From NCBI GenBank assembly GCA_015179045.1, contig WHUZ01000044.1, forward strand, positions 372,001 through 436,000: 64,000 nt of DNA. The letters are read 5' to 3'. This DNA comes from Kalaharituber pfeilii (taxonomy: Eukaryota; Ascomycota; Pezizomycetes; Pezizales; Pezizaceae). Both the position numbers and the translations under genes were made by a program. Every line of letters starts with the position of its first letter. The first letter of the stretch is position 1. The notes under the pieces were generated by a model. The model was not told where the DNA came from and searched no databases. It saw nothing but the letters and a program-made list of their open reading frames with translations. Of this stretch, positions 62,518 through 64,000 are shown piece by piece.

Positions 62518-63305
62518 CGCCTGATCCACATGAATCAGGTCAACCAGGGCAGTCCAGGCCAGCCAGGCCAGTCCAGGCCAACCAGGCCGGTCCAGGCCAA
62601 CCAGGCCGGTCCAGGCCATTCAGGCCGGTCCAGAGGCCATTTACGCAAATTCAAGCGATTTTAGAATTTAACCCAGGTGAATTAGATTTTAATAGTCCTG
62701 GATATTTCGACTATCAGTAATTGACAGTCGCCCATTAGGCAAAATTTCTAATAATAATCAATATTATTAACCTCTCAGATTCGACGGCCTATAACTCTAT
62801 AAGTTTGTAACGGAATCAAGCAGTGGTTCTGAAGCAGAAAGGGTGCCGAAGTCTGAAAATACAGAGCTAAACTGGCTGGAGTGAATATTGGGAGATTTCG
62901 CTGAAGGTATCATCATCGAAGAATTGAGTCTCGTCTGTTGATTATCTGGAAGGTCCGTTATTTCTAAAATATATATACTTGAATATAAAGTGTGATACAT
63001 ACTTGACTGAAGTTGTAGACCGCTGCTGTTTAAAATTCTAGATATACGGGAGATTTTACTAATTTGGATACTCAAACAATCTGGTAAATGCTGGCCTCAA
63101 TTCACCTGGAGTGATTCGTTTAATTGGCTCGAACCTGCCTGAATGGCCTGGACCGTCCTGGTTGGCCTGGACCGCCCTGGTTGGCCTGGACCGCCCTGGT
63201 TGGCCTGGACCGCCCTGGTTGGCGGCCCTCACGGCCTAGCCTGATTGTTCTGGCCAGGCCAGGCCCAGAATTTCACGGTTCCAGGCCTGGCCTGGCCTGT
63301 TGAAT

Positions 63306-63691
63306 TCATTGCACGGTAAGATGCCAGCTATAAAACCCTTTCTGGGTCGGGTGACCTTGTTTTACAGAGAAACGTTATCATGTATTGGCGTCAAGACTAC
63401 CTGGCCTCTATTTATTATGTCTCTCAGTGTCCAGGAGGCAGCCACATGTACATTCCGTCAACTAGCCATCCGCTCGGTCAAGAGTAATCTCATGCCCCCT
63501 CAACCTGTCGTACGCAAACAGCAGGAACCCACCATTGGCCCTCATCACCTGGCGTAACGCAGACTTCTCAAGGCTATGCAAAGGATCGCTATAGCATCCG
63601 CCACTGTTCTTCTCTATTCGTTGTCCCTACTGCACGCCTACCGCAACAGACTCGTTTCCGGCTCTCAAAACTAACCTGGCAGTCACTCGTC
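63306..63691. other. No gene recognised
   Basis: A plus-strand frame at 63300-63557 has no recognised domain. It could be the edge of a gene outside the window. Confidence 0.4.
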
Positions 63692-63704
63692 GTCCCGGCT
63701 GGTT

Positions 63705-63742
63705 CGTGACCAAAAAAAAAAAAAAAAAAAAAAAAAAGAAAG
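63705..63742 (+). mobile_element. Truncated tail-B insertion of 38 bp
   Basis: CGTGACC plus about 26 A and GAAAG. Perfect 13-bp TSD GTCCCGGCTGGTT (63692-63704 and 63743-63755). CGTGACC matches the single-stranded tail after hairpin B; no hairpin is left. Confidence 0.9.
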
Positions 63743-63755
63743 GTCCCGGCTGGTT

Positions 63756-64000
63756 ACCGCGCGCACAAAAGCAGACCTGATCTGCGCCAAGCCCTGCAGT
63801 CCTATTGTTGATAAAAAACTTTACTTCCTACCCACTTATTGGATCATCCATCAAGAGGGCACCCAACAAAACAACAGTCACGTGAGCAGTCACGTGGAGC
63901 TCCCACAAACAATCGTCCGGATATCAACACTTCTGTGCACAAGGACCATCAGGCTTCCCTAACGTTCTGTTCTTTCACAAAAGCCTGTCACTGCACTTTC
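63756..64000. other. No gene recognised
   Basis: Ordinary mixed sequence up to the window end. A gene that continues outside the window cannot be excluded. Confidence 0.35.

Larger units (their letters stand above)
61985..63305. repeat. GC-rich palindromic element with long inverted arms
   Basis: The left arm (up to about 62690) has tandem CCAGGCCGGTCCAGGCCAA units, 19 bp each. The right arm (about 63080-63300) has the inverse, CCCTGGTTGGCCTGGACCG, about four units (63150-63222). The pairing continues into non-repetitive sequence (CCAGGTGAATTAG / CAATTCACCTGG). The centre (62700-63060) is AT-rich and noncoding. The hAT MITE and a tail-B insertion lie in the left arm. A foldback-type DNA element is the most likely explanation. 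Confidence 0.7.

Overview
The window looks like a transposon-rich stretch of a filamentous fungal genome, most likely an ascomycete of the Pezizomycotina. The evidence is short spliceosomal introns with a TACTAAC-type branch site, an ankyrin gene of a type common in ascomycetes, and Tad/I-like LINEs whose ORF2 carries endonuclease, reverse transcriptase (RT), RNase H and a C-terminal zinc finger. A Pezizomycete (truffle or morel type) is a guess, not a result. I found no rRNA, no convincing tRNA and no CRISPR array.

Only two host genes can be supported. One is a spliced ankyrin-repeat membrane protein gene on the minus strand (24250-29444). The other is a 226-codon hypothetical gene on the plus strand (57430-58110). 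Nearly everything else recognisable is mobile DNA. I name the non-LTR elements by their ends. Tail A has a hairpin with stems CTCGC/GCGAG and GCCC/GGGC, followed by TAATGATAT and poly(A). Tail B has the stem CCCTGC/GCGGGG followed by GTTACGTGA and poly(A). B' is a variant of B with an inner AGGCT/AGCCT hairpin. LINE-alpha, LINE-delta and an ORF1-only element carry tail A. LINE-beta carries B and LINE-gamma carries B'.

Layout. 1-4312: AT-rich repeats of a decayed DNA element. 4322-8916: a Mutator-like element (MULE) with long terminal inverted repeats (TIRs) and a 9-bp target-site duplication (TSD). 8930-24170: stacked LINEs, with two nested ORF1-only elements, a solo LTR and a mariner-like element. 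24250-29444: the ankyrin gene. 29616-35132: gene-poor, with small insertions. 35302-40557: a LINE-gamma split by a 3.6-kb DNA element with a 9-bp TSD, and carrying a solo LTR. 40596-49852: LTR-like pieces, LINE-alpha/delta/beta copies and hAT-like elements. 49853-57400: mostly featureless, except for an ORF1-only element nested in a LINE-beta. 57430-64000: the hypothetical gene, many very short tail insertions, a hAT MITE and a GC-rich palindromic element.

The most unusual feature is a set of very short retroposons. Each consists of little more than a 3' hairpin and poly(A), or only part of that hairpin, and most have clear TSDs of about 8-14 bp. Their 5' ends cluster at the two strands of the hairpin, and the hairpin arms show compensatory base changes. 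The ORF1-only elements share tail A with RT-encoding LINEs, which suggests they are mobilised in trans, as the HAL1 half-LINEs of mammals are.
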